DNA of 43,840 nucleotides from Actinomycetota bacterium (GTDB lineage: Bacteria; Actinomycetota; Actinomycetes; S36-B12; UBA5976). The stretch lies in NCBI GenBank assembly GCA_009923495.1, contig RFTJ01000009.1, positions 1-43,840 on the forward strand. The letters are read 5' to 3'. The position numbers and the translations under genes are program-made. The notes under the pieces are model-generated. The model did no database searches. It was not told where the DNA came from and worked only from the letters and a program-made list of their open reading frames with translations. Positions 37,571 through 43,840 of this stretch are shown here, piece by piece (positions within the stretch are counted from its first letter, which is position 1; each line of letters begins with the position of its first letter).

Positions 37571-39070
37571 TTACTCAGGCTTTACTAACGGAAAGAGAAT
37601 AGTTTCTCGAATATTCAAGCCCGTTAAGGTCATCAGTAGTCGGTCAATTCCAACACCAATACCCCCCGTAGGTGGCATGCCATATTCAAGCGCCCGCAAG
37701 AAGTCTTCATCCAACTGCATCGCCTCTAAATCACCGCCATCTTTTAGCGAGGATTGAGCAACGAGGCGCTCCCGTTGAATGACTGGGTCTACTAATTCGG
37801 AATATCCAGTCGCCGCTTCATATCCTGCAATGTACAAATCCCATTTTTCAACTACACCTTTAGTGGCGCGGTGGTCGCGGACCAGTGGCGAAGTGTCAAC
37901 CGGGTAGTCGATAACAAAAGTTGGCTTAGTGAATTTTCCAACGACATAGTGTTCGAGTAACTCCTCAACGCACTTTCCAGCAATCCATTTCGGATCTGGC
38001 GATATCCCCGCATCTTTCAACAGTGTTCGTAGGGTTTCGATTGGCGTCTCCGGTGTAACTTCTTGACCAACCGCAGCGCTCACTGCTGGATAAACCGAAA
38101 CTCGATCCCACTGTCCGGATAGATCGCGGCTACCGCCTTCAACTAAGTCAAAAGTCAAAGATCCGTGCACTGCCAGAGCGGCTTCTTGAATCAGTTCTTG
38201 GGTTAGCTGTGCCATGTCGTTGTAATCGGCATAAGCCTGATAGCACTCCAACATGGCAAATTCTGGCGAATGCGTCGAGTCTGCACCTTCATTACGGAAA
38301 TTTCGGTTGATTTCGAAAACTCGCTCAATGCCGCCGACTACGCACCGCTTTAGAAATAGTTCGGGTGCTATTCGTAGAAATAGTTCCATGTCGAATGCAT
38401 TTGATTCGGTAACAAAGGGGCGAGCTGCAGCACCACCATGCATGGTCTGCAGCATTGGTGTCTCAACTTCAATGAATCCCCGTGATGCAAAGCTATTTCG
38501 CAAGCTTGTCATTACTGCGGGTCGCAACCGAGCTACCGTTCGGGCTGTGTCTCGCATAATTAAATCTGCATACCGTTGTCTGACGCGAGTTTCCTCATTA
38601 AGGGGTTTGTGGGGGTTGGGAAGCGGGCGCAGTGCCTTAGCGGCCATCATCCAAGTATCGGCAAGGACTGAAAGTTCACCACGCTTACTGCTAATAATTT
38701 CTCCTGAGAAGGCGACTTGATCACCAATGTCAACCAGTGCTTTCCAAGCTTCGAGCCCTTCCTCCCCTATTCGATCAAGTGACAACATTGCTTGCAATAC
38801 TGTTCCATCTCCAGCTTGAATTTGAGCAAAGCATAGTTTGCCGGTATTTCGCAGGAACATGACTCGGCCAGCTACGCCGACCACATCCCCAGTGACATCT
38901 TCGGCCACTAGATGTTCGTACTTCGCACGTATTTCACCAATAGTTGTAGTAACTGGGACAGTTACCGGATATGCCTCAAGGCCAGCTGCCAAAATGTTGG
39001 CACGTTTGTCCCGACGCACCTGCATTTGCTCTGGCAGGTCATCTAGTTCTTCTAATGGTTCGTTTGACAT
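37571..39070 (-). CDS. lysS: Lysyl-tRNA synthetase (class II)
   Basis: Charges tRNA-Lys. 499 aa, full length. An N-terminal OB-fold anticodon-binding domain (about 60-150: VVGVAGRVMFLRNTGKLCFAQIQ) is followed by the class II catalytic core with motif 1 (FIEVETPMLQTMHGGAAARPF), motif 2 (FRNEGADSTHSPEF) and motif 3 (GIGVGIDRLLMTL). ATG start with TAATGT seven bases upstream and no ribosome-binding site, so probably leaderless. argA follows after two bases. Genes upstream (coaX, panC) are oriented the same way but separated by 74 bp. Confidence 0.97.
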   Translation of the reverse strand: MSNEPLEELDDLPEQMQVRRDKRANILAAGLEAYPVTVPVTTTIGEIRAKYEHLVAEDVTGDVVGVAGRVMFLRNTGKLCFAQIQAGDGTVLQAMLSLDRIGEEGLEAWKALVDIGDQVAFSGEIISSKRGELSVLADTWMMAAKALRPLPNPHKPLNEETRVRQRYADLIMRDTARTVARLRPAVMTSLRNSFASRGFIEVETPMLQTMHGGAAARPFVTESNAFDMELFLRIAPELFLKRCVVGGIERVFEINRNFRNEGADSTHSPEFAMLECYQAYADYNDMAQLTQELIQEAALAVHGSLTFDLVEGGSRDLSGQWDRVSVYPAVSAAVGQEVTPETPIETLRTLLKDAGISPDPKWIAGKCVEELLEHYVVGKFTKPTFVIDYPVDTSPLVRDHRATKGVVEKWDLYIAGYEAATGYSELVDPVIQRERLVAQSSLKDGGDLEAMQLDEDFLRALEYGMPPTGGIGVGIDRLLMTLTGLNIRETILFPLVKPE

Positions 39071-39077
39071 TGGTTTT

Positions 39078-39083
39078 ACATTA
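39078..39083 (-). promoter_or_regulatory. Putative -10 element of leaderless lysS
   Basis: TAATGT on the minus strand ends seven bases before the lysS ATG. No ribosome-binding site is visible between them. Confidence 0.5.
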
Positions 39084-39144
39084 TCGGGTTAAGTCTGTGA
39101 AGTTGCCCAGCAGTATGGGTTTGGGCATTTCATGGCTTGGATGA

Positions 39145-39900
39145 TTATTGATTCTTGGCGAAGATCAAACGAAGTCCAATCAAAGTTAGATCGGGCTCAT
39201 GACAGGTTATCGTTTCAGACTCGGCAACTACAATGCTCGCCAAACCTCCAGTTGCAATGACCGCTTTTACTTCTGAATCCAACTCCTCAACAATACGATC
39301 CACCAGGCCATCAACCTGCCCAGCAAAGCCAAAGATCATTCCAGATTGCAATGCTTCTACCGTGTTTTTACCAATTACGCTTCGCGGCGTAGCTAATTCA
39401 ACTTTGCGCAACTGGGCTGCTCGTGTCGCTAGCGCATCTAGAGAAATCTCGATGCCAGGCGCGAGAGCACCGCCCATGAACTCACCTTTTTCTGAAATCA
39501 CATCCAGATTTGTCGAAGTACCAAAATCTACAACGATGCACGGCCCACCAAATAACGTGAATGCGGCCAGTGAATTAACGATCCGATCTGCGCCCACTTC
39601 TTTCGGATTGTCCGTCGTTATCGGCACTCCTGTTTTGATGCCCGGCTCGACAATTACGGTAGGAACCTCTGCGTAATATCGGCTGAGCATAATTCTCATC
39701 TCACTTAGTACTGATGGCACCGTTGAACATAATGCGATTCCGGTTACTGGGTAGTCCGTCAACAATCCGCGAAAAGTTAATTCAATCTCATCGGCGGTTT
39801 CTCGGGGGTTGGTGTTAATCCGCCAAGATTGGACCAAATTTTCTTCATCAAATAGTCCAAGAACGGTATTTGTATTTCCAACATCAATCGCTAATAACAT
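39145..39900 (-). CDS. coaX: Type III pantothenate kinase
   Basis: Phosphorylates pantothenate, the first step of coenzyme A synthesis. 251 aa. Type III (ASKHA fold) signatures: LAIDVGNTNTVLGLF at the N-terminus (phosphate 1 loop with catalytic Asp), EVGADRIVNSLAAF, VVDFGTSTNLDVI, GGALAPGIEISLDAL and ATGGLASIV. The start lies 17 bases inside the 3' end of panC, so the two are coupled. In mycobacteria panD sits between panC and coaX; here it is missing from the cluster. Confidence 0.96.
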   Translation of the reverse strand: MLLAIDVGNTNTVLGLFDEENLVQSWRINTNPRETADEIELTFRGLLTDYPVTGIALCSTVPSVLSEMRIMLSRYYAEVPTVIVEPGIKTGVPITTDNPKEVGADRIVNSLAAFTLFGGPCIVVDFGTSTNLDVISEKGEFMGGALAPGIEISLDALATRAAQLRKVELATPRSVIGKNTVEALQSGMIFGFAGQVDGLVDRIVEELDSEVKAVIATGGLASIVVAESETITCHEPDLTLIGLRLIFAKNQ

Positions 39901-40774
39901 TTTCTTTCCTTATCTCCACGGGAAGGTTGTCTATCAGTCGAACACTATTTACTGATACGGCAAGAAGCATTCGTGCTCTACCAGGTTCGATAACCTGTAG
40001 TAATTCATCGGTCAGGATTTCGAAGTACTCAAATGAGATGCCCGGCTGGTTTGCTAGATAATCAGCTACCGCATTTCTTGTTTCAGCTATTGAATGTCCT
40101 TCGCTCAGCAGATGTTCAGCCAGTGCAAATGCTGCCGGGATTTGTTTGGCTAAACCTTGACCTGTGATTGATAGGCGCTCATTCCGGCTCGAGAGTGCAA
40201 TGCCTGACGAATCCCTAACCGTGGGTACGGAAATTATTTTCAGTTGCGCGCTTTTGCTGGAAAAGTAATCGGTAACAACGGCTAATTGCTGGAAATCCTT
40301 TTCGCCGAAGAAAGCGGCGTTTGGCATGACAATGTTAAATAGTCGATCAAGTACAGTGATAACACCGGCAAAGTGCCCAGGTCTACCAATGCTTTCAAGG
40401 CCTTGCGCTTTTGTGCCTGGATCAAGTGATACAACCTGATTTAGTCCCTCGGGGTATATATCACTCTCGCGGGGAAGGAACAACACATCAACAGCATTAT
40501 GGTCGCATAACCTGATGTCGTCATCAAGGGTGTTTGGATAATTCTCAAAGTCTGAGATTTCGGTGAACTGAGTTGGATTTACATAGATTGATACGACAAT
40601 CTTGCCGCTTGAATTGTGGTGCGACTTCAAATAGCTACGAGCAGTTGCTATCAAAGCTAAATGTCCATGGTGCAGTGCGCCCATCGTGGGGATAAACATT
40701 ATCGGCTCTTCAAAGATGCTTGCTCGCCATTGGCTGAAGCTTTCATGTGACGCAAGGACTGCTAGATCACTCAT
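39884..40774 (-). CDS. panC: Pantothenate synthetase (pantoate-beta-alanine ligase)
   Basis: ATP-dependent condensation of pantoate and beta-alanine. 296 aa. Nucleotidyltransferase-like signatures: MFIPTMGALHHGHLALI with the HxGH pair, VVSIYVNPTQF, AAFFGEKDFQQLAVV (KDFQQ) and the KMSKS-like IALSSRNERLS. The ATG overlaps the DUF2520 gene by eight bases upstream, and coaX starts within its 3' end. Its substrate beta-alanine would need PanD or another source that is not in this window. Confidence 0.96.
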   Translation of the reverse strand: MSDLAVLASHESFSQWRASIFEEPIMFIPTMGALHHGHLALIATARSYLKSHHNSSGKIVVSIYVNPTQFTEISDFENYPNTLDDDIRLCDHNAVDVLFLPRESDIYPEGLNQVVSLDPGTKAQGLESIGRPGHFAGVITVLDRLFNIVMPNAAFFGEKDFQQLAVVTDYFSSKSAQLKIISVPTVRDSSGIALSSRNERLSITGQGLAKQIPAAFALAEHLLSEGHSIAETRNAVADYLANQPGISFEYFEILTDELLQVIEPGRARMLLAVSVNSVRLIDNLPVEIRKENVISD

Positions 40775-41678
40775 CCGATAGCACCACCAACAGTTGTTCG
40801 GCGGAATTAACCGTGAGCCGGTCGGCGTCTAAGGCGCGAGCAGCTGTGAGTCTGGCAAGTGCCAGATAACTAGGTAAGACTTCAGGTTGATTTTCTCGCA
40901 AGGAATCTATGTGCACTTTGACTGTGGCTACATCTCCACGAACCACAGGTCCCGTAACTGCACTTTCGCCAGCACGTAATGCGTTATCTAGCGAGGCAGT
41001 AAAAAGTGGTGCAACCAATTCCGAAGGACTCTCAATTCCAGCTTTCACCAACAAGTCAATAGTCTGGTTTACCAATGTCATCAGATTATTCGCACCAAAA
41101 GTTAATGCTGCGTGATACAGCCCGCGACTTTGCCGCGGAACCCAAACGGGGTCACCACCCATTTCAACTACGAGGGCTTGCGCTACGGGTTGCAACTGCG
41201 CGGGAGTAGTCACAGCAAATGGGCAACCAGATAAGCGATTCAGATCAACACTCGTTCCAGTGAATGTCATAACCGGATGGATTGCTAACGGCAAGCAACC
41301 TTGCGCTGTTAGCGGTTCGAGAACTTCGTCTCCAAATCTGCCGGCGGTATGCAATACGAATGTGCCCGGACTTACCGAACCTGTTTGAGCTAAGCCACTT
41401 ACTAAGTCGATTAGAACATCGTCGGGGACAGTGAGTAGTAGTAAGTCGCAAGCCTGTACCGCCTCCGATATTTGTTTTATGGGCACTCCAGGCAGAAGTG
41501 ACTCAGCTCGGAGTTTGCTCAATTCACTGACAGCAGTGCAGGCAACAACCTTGTGTCCCACCCGTCTTAGGGCAGCACCGAGTACGGAACCGACTCGTCC
41601 GGTTCCGATTACCGCAACATTAAGTCGCGCAGGTGTTTGGGTCCAGGGCGATTCGCTCCCGGCCGATGGATTGACCAC
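40767..41678 (-). CDS. Rossmann-fold DUF2520 protein (putative pantoate-pathway oxidoreductase)
   Basis: 303 aa: an N-terminal NAD(P)-binding domain (VAVIGTGRVGSVLGAALRRVGHKVVA, GxGxxG; then LLLLTVPDDVLIDL) and a C-terminal helical DUF2520 domain (HPVMTFTG, LYHAALTFGANNLMTLVNQ, GPVVRGDVATVKVH). The layout resembles ketopantoate reductase or 3-hydroxyacid dehydrogenases. Actinobacteria keep this gene directly upstream of panC, which suggests but does not prove a role in pantothenate synthesis, such as ketopantoate reduction. GTG start with TAGGCT six bases upstream, so it is probably leaderless and heads DUF2520-panC-coaX. Confidence 0.88.
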   Translation of the reverse strand: MVNPSAGSESPWTQTPARLNVAVIGTGRVGSVLGAALRRVGHKVVACTAVSELSKLRAESLLPGVPIKQISEAVQACDLLLLTVPDDVLIDLVSGLAQTGSVSPGTFVLHTAGRFGDEVLEPLTAQGCLPLAIHPVMTFTGTSVDLNRLSGCPFAVTTPAQLQPVAQALVVEMGGDPVWVPRQSRGLYHAALTFGANNLMTLVNQTIDLLVKAGIESPSELVAPLFTASLDNALRAGESAVTGPVVRGDVATVKVHIDSLRENQPEVLPSYLALARLTAARALDADRLTVNSAEQLLVVLSDE

Positions 41679-41684
41679 AAGACA

Positions 41685-41690
41685 AGCCTA
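41685..41690 (-). promoter_or_regulatory. Putative -10 element of the leaderless DUF2520-panC-coaX operon
   Basis: TAGGCT on the minus strand ends six bases (TGTCTT) before the GTG of the DUF2520 gene. It is the same hexamer and spacing as at glgC and glgA/glgM. Confidence 0.55.
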
Positions 41691-41729
41691 TCTGTCAGTG
41701 GCAACCATTGTTGTGGCACGATTAACCAC

Positions 41730-42860
41730 ATGGAAATTAGGCAGCGAATTGGATTTTCGCCAGCAGATGCAGTTCGAAGTGACTCAGTCCTAAATCTTCC
41801 TAGTTATTCGCCAGTTACTCACGGAATGTGCCAGCTAGATCTCATACACAGCAACGGCAGGATTATCTCTGCAGATCCAGTCCTGGGATCCATGCACCGG
41901 GGAGCGGAGAAGTTATTCGAGTCACGAGATTATCGCCAAGTATTGGGGCTGGCTAATCGACATGAGTGGCTGAGTGCATTTTCTGGCGAAGTAGGAATAG
42001 CCCAACTAATCGAACGTGAACTAGGAATAGATGTGCCAATCCATGCCCGATGGTTACGCACACTGATTTTGGAAGTCAGCCGAATAACTTCCCATGCCGC
42101 CTTCCTGGCTGGCTTTCCTTGGTTGGAAGAAGAATTGACCTTAAACATCAGGCTGATGCGTGAACGATTCGTGAATCACATTCGGTTGTTTACCGGAAGT
42201 CGAATGCATCCCATGCTCACCCAGATCGGTGGCATAACTCACGCTCCCACTGCAAAGTGGCTAATGGAACTGGATGGTTTGGTTCGAGATTCGATAGTTG
42301 TGACTGAATCATTTGAAGAAGGAATCGCATCTAAGCTTAGGCAATACCAATCTGTCGGTGTCCTTAGCCAACCTGCGGTAGTTGATTGTGCCGTAAGTGG
42401 TCCAGCGGCGCGAGCCAGCGGACTGGCAATAGATCAACGAAATTTGGCAACGGATTTGCTCTACCCTAAGTTGCAAACTTTTAGATCTACAACCAGAAGT
42501 TCGGGCGACATTTCAGCTCGATTACTTCAATTACTTGATGAGGTAAAAATTGCTTGTGAAGTCGTTAGTGAATGTGTTGGTGAATGCTTGAGTCACATTG
42601 GCTATGAAGTCAATGTATTGATTCCAAAAGTGCTAAGAGTTCCTGAAGGCGAGTACGAGCACAGTATTGAGACTCCACTGGGCATTGCTTCCTGGTTTCT
42701 AGTTTCTCGTGGCGACAAATACCCCTACCGGCTTAAATTGCGACCAGCTAGTTTGCATACAGTTCTAGCTCTGCCAGAGGTTTTGCGCGGACAATCAATA
42801 GACATGTTAGAACCAATTGTTGCTTCCATGCCCTTTATTGCCGGAGATGTGGACCGATAA
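41730..42860 (+). CDS. Orphan NuoD-like (49-kDa subunit / NiFe hydrogenase large-subunit fold) protein
   Basis: 376 aa from the ATG at 41730, where homology begins; the longer open frame runs back over the divergent DUF2520 gene. It resembles complex I subunit NuoD: SYSPVTHGMCQLDLIHSNGRIISADPVLGSMHRGAEKLFESRDY, RWLRTLILEVSRITSHAAFL, VSGPAARASG. The HG of the quinone-binding loop (VTHG) is kept. The preceding HP pair is lost, and the region that normally carries the quinone-binding Tyr reads NRHEWLSAF, with Trp where Tyr is expected. No other nuo genes are nearby. It may be a divergent, non-canonical paralogue of unknown role. Convergent with the next gene, three bases apart. Confidence 0.75.
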   Translation: MEIRQRIGFSPADAVRSDSVLNLPSYSPVTHGMCQLDLIHSNGRIISADPVLGSMHRGAEKLFESRDYRQVLGLANRHEWLSAFSGEVGIAQLIERELGIDVPIHARWLRTLILEVSRITSHAAFLAGFPWLEEELTLNIRLMRERFVNHIRLFTGSRMHPMLTQIGGITHAPTAKWLMELDGLVRDSIVVTESFEEGIASKLRQYQSVGVLSQPAVVDCAVSGPAARASGLAIDQRNLATDLLYPKLQTFRSTTRSSGDISARLLQLLDEVKIACEVVSECVGECLSHIGYEVNVLIPKVLRVPEGEYEHSIETPLGIASWFLVSRGDKYPYRLKLRPASLHTVLALPEVLRGQSIDMLEPIVASMPFIAGDVDR

Positions 42861-42863
42861 GTT

Positions 42864-43715
42864 CTATCGTTTCAAGGCCAGTTCGGCCAGATTAGCTAAC
42901 CGATGCATTAGCTCTTCAATTAGTTTTTGCGAGGCATCCAACCGATCGCGCAAATCCTTAATTTCATCTCGCATAATCATTAATTCGAGTGAATGATCTG
43001 GCGGTGAGTTTTGCACCGAGGCTTCAGGCTGCGGCTCGGTGTCAGTTGGTGTAAAAACTCGTGCTTGTTCAAATTGGATAAATGGCTGTTCGCTAGGTGC
43101 AACACTTTCAGATGCGGGCGGTTCATTCTCGAGATCGACAATGGGTTGCTGAACAACTTTTGGAACTACTGGTGGAGTGCTTTGCGCCAGTTGCGGTGTA
43201 AAAATCGGATGAGAAAAACTTTCTGCAACCTGATTTAAATTAAGTTGCAGACTTGCTCGCATGGCTGCAATTCGCTTGCGCGCTTGATCTAGTGCCTGTG
43301 CCGGTGAAGTTACCGTGTCAGGGTCAGCAACAATTTCTGATACCGAGACCTGTATGTCTTCGGTTTCTTCTATGACGACTTCTGCCTGAATTACAGCTGG
43401 CTGTGCTGCTTCTGGCTCTGGCAGTGATGTGCCTGCTGTTTGATTTGCTGGATGTTCGGCAGCGCGCCTTTCTGCTTCAGCCAATGATTCGCCTGCGCGG
43501 ATTATTGGCACCCAACCGGTGTAGCCACCAGTAATGATGTCATCAATCTTGGGAGGCGGAGCTATTGGAGCAGGTTTTTTTGCAACTCTTAGGTCCAAAA
43601 AGAATTCCTCAAGCGGTGGCGCGAGCAGAATGTCATCATCATCGTCAAGCATCCAATTGGAAGCTGTTAAGGGATCGAGGGGTTGGTTTTCCGCAGGGTC
43701 ATTTTCGGTGGCCAT
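42864..43715 (-). CDS. Acidic, proline-rich protein with C-terminal coiled coil, unknown function
   Basis: Not recognised. 283 aa from the ATG at 43715, chosen because a strong GGAGGT ribosome-binding site precedes it; an upstream in-frame ATG lies before that site. The N-terminus is very acidic (WMLDDDDDILLAPPLEEFFLDLR), the middle is low-complexity Pro/Glu/Ala-rich and probably disordered, and the last ~45 residues (LELMIMRDEIKDLRDRLDASQKLIEELMHRLANLAELAL) form a clear heptad coiled coil. No signal peptide or membrane segment. The architecture suggests an oligomeric scaffold or adaptor in the cytoplasm. A TAGGCT -10 stands about 37 bases upstream of the start. Confidence 0.7.
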   Translation of the reverse strand: MATENDPAENQPLDPLTASNWMLDDDDDILLAPPLEEFFLDLRVAKKPAPIAPPPKIDDIITGGYTGWVPIIRAGESLAEAERRAAEHPANQTAGTSLPEPEAAQPAVIQAEVVIEETEDIQVSVSEIVADPDTVTSPAQALDQARKRIAAMRASLQLNLNQVAESFSHPIFTPQLAQSTPPVVPKVVQQPIVDLENEPPASESVAPSEQPFIQFEQARVFTPTDTEPQPEASVQNSPPDHSLELMIMRDEIKDLRDRLDASQKLIEELMHRLANLAELALKR

Positions 43716-43751
43716 ATCTGGCACCTCCTTACCCATGCTTACTATTGCTCT

Positions 43752-43757
43752 AGCCTA
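43752..43757 (-). promoter_or_regulatory. Putative -10 element of the coiled-coil protein gene
   Basis: TAGGCT on the minus strand, the same hexamer used at glgC, glgA/glgM and the DUF2520 gene. Here it lies far enough upstream to give a leader of about 30 bases that includes the GGAGGT ribosome-binding site. Confidence 0.4.
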
Positions 43758-43808
43758 CGACTGAATTTTGGTGCAGTGAAATTACCTACTTCATGCCATG
43801 CTTTAGTT

Positions 43809-43840
43809 ATGAATGCTTTGGCACAGACCATTGCCGGCGC
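43809..43840 (+). CDS. Possible start of a further gene (runs off window)
   Basis: An open frame beginning ATG at 43809 (M-N-A-L-A-Q-T-I-A-G) continues past the window edge. CATGCT ends six bases before the ATG, like the leaderless geometry seen elsewhere but with C in the first position. Ten codons are too few to identify a product or to be sure that this is a gene. Confidence 0.3.
   Translation, partial: MNALAQTIAG

Overview
This is a gene-dense actinobacterial chromosome segment of moderate GC (roughly 45-50 % by eye, low for the phylum). The evidence is the gene set: CarD, SenX3/RegX3, GlnR, two mycothiol genes (MshA, MshD), a GlgC/GlgM-type glycogen pair, a two-domain MutT1, a DUF1416/rhodanese pair and actinobacterial ClpC. 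Local gene orders match those of mycobacteria and streptomycetes (cysS-ispF-ispD-carD/lpqE; senX3-regX3 next to mshA; glnR-mshD; ppk-mutT1; panC-coaX-lysS). Small genome, low GC, overlapping genes and convergent genes 1-25 bp apart suggest a streamlined, perhaps freshwater planktonic, lineage. The taxon cannot be fixed from the sequence alone.

Layout. 1-1807 (minus): cysS (5' end only), ispF, ispD, carD. 1968-2480 (plus): LpqE-like lipoprotein. 2503-4331 (minus): regX3-senX3, divergent from phoU and mshA (4490-6461, plus). 6562-12215 (minus): an envelope cluster of two large PstS-like secreted proteins flanking a sortase-fold membrane protein that has lost its catalytic residues. 12445-16900 (plus): pstC-pstA-pstB-pstS behind a good PHO-box-like repeat. 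16953-21822 (minus): gpmA, clpC, purA. 21939-23536 (minus): DUF4395, rhodanese and DUF1416 genes with a leader that could be a cysteine-dependent attenuator. 23799-25928 (plus): membrane thioredoxin, glnR, mshD. 25937-27795 (minus): two peptidase-S51-like proteins, one carrying a CysRS-like tail. 27904-30976 (plus): ppk, mutT1. 30978-33387: divergent glgC and glgA/glgM. 33435-41678 (minus): purC, purB, purD, argA, lysS, coaX, panC and a DUF2520 gene. 41730-42860 (plus): orphan NuoD-like gene. 42864-43715 (minus): acidic coiled-coil protein of unknown function. The last 32 bases may open another gene.

How it fits together. Phosphate is the main theme of the first half: the SenX3/RegX3 sensor pair, PhoU, the Pst transporter, three PstS-family proteins and (further on) polyphosphate kinase. 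Redox and sulfur (mycothiol, rhodanese, thioredoxin), nitrogen (GlnR), glycogen, purine and CoA synthesis fill the rest.

The most noteworthy signals are: (1) the triad-less pseudo-sortase between two PstS-like proteins, one with a neocarzinostatin-like domain; (2) the tiny Cys-containing upstream ORF plus mutually exclusive hairpins before the sulfur operon; (3) a recurring TANNNT-N6/7-start-codon arrangement that implies leaderless mRNAs, including a face-to-face glgC/glgA promoter pair in only 34 bp. No intergenic stretch exceeds 300 bases, and no rRNA, tRNA, CRISPR array, insertion sequence or prophage was seen.
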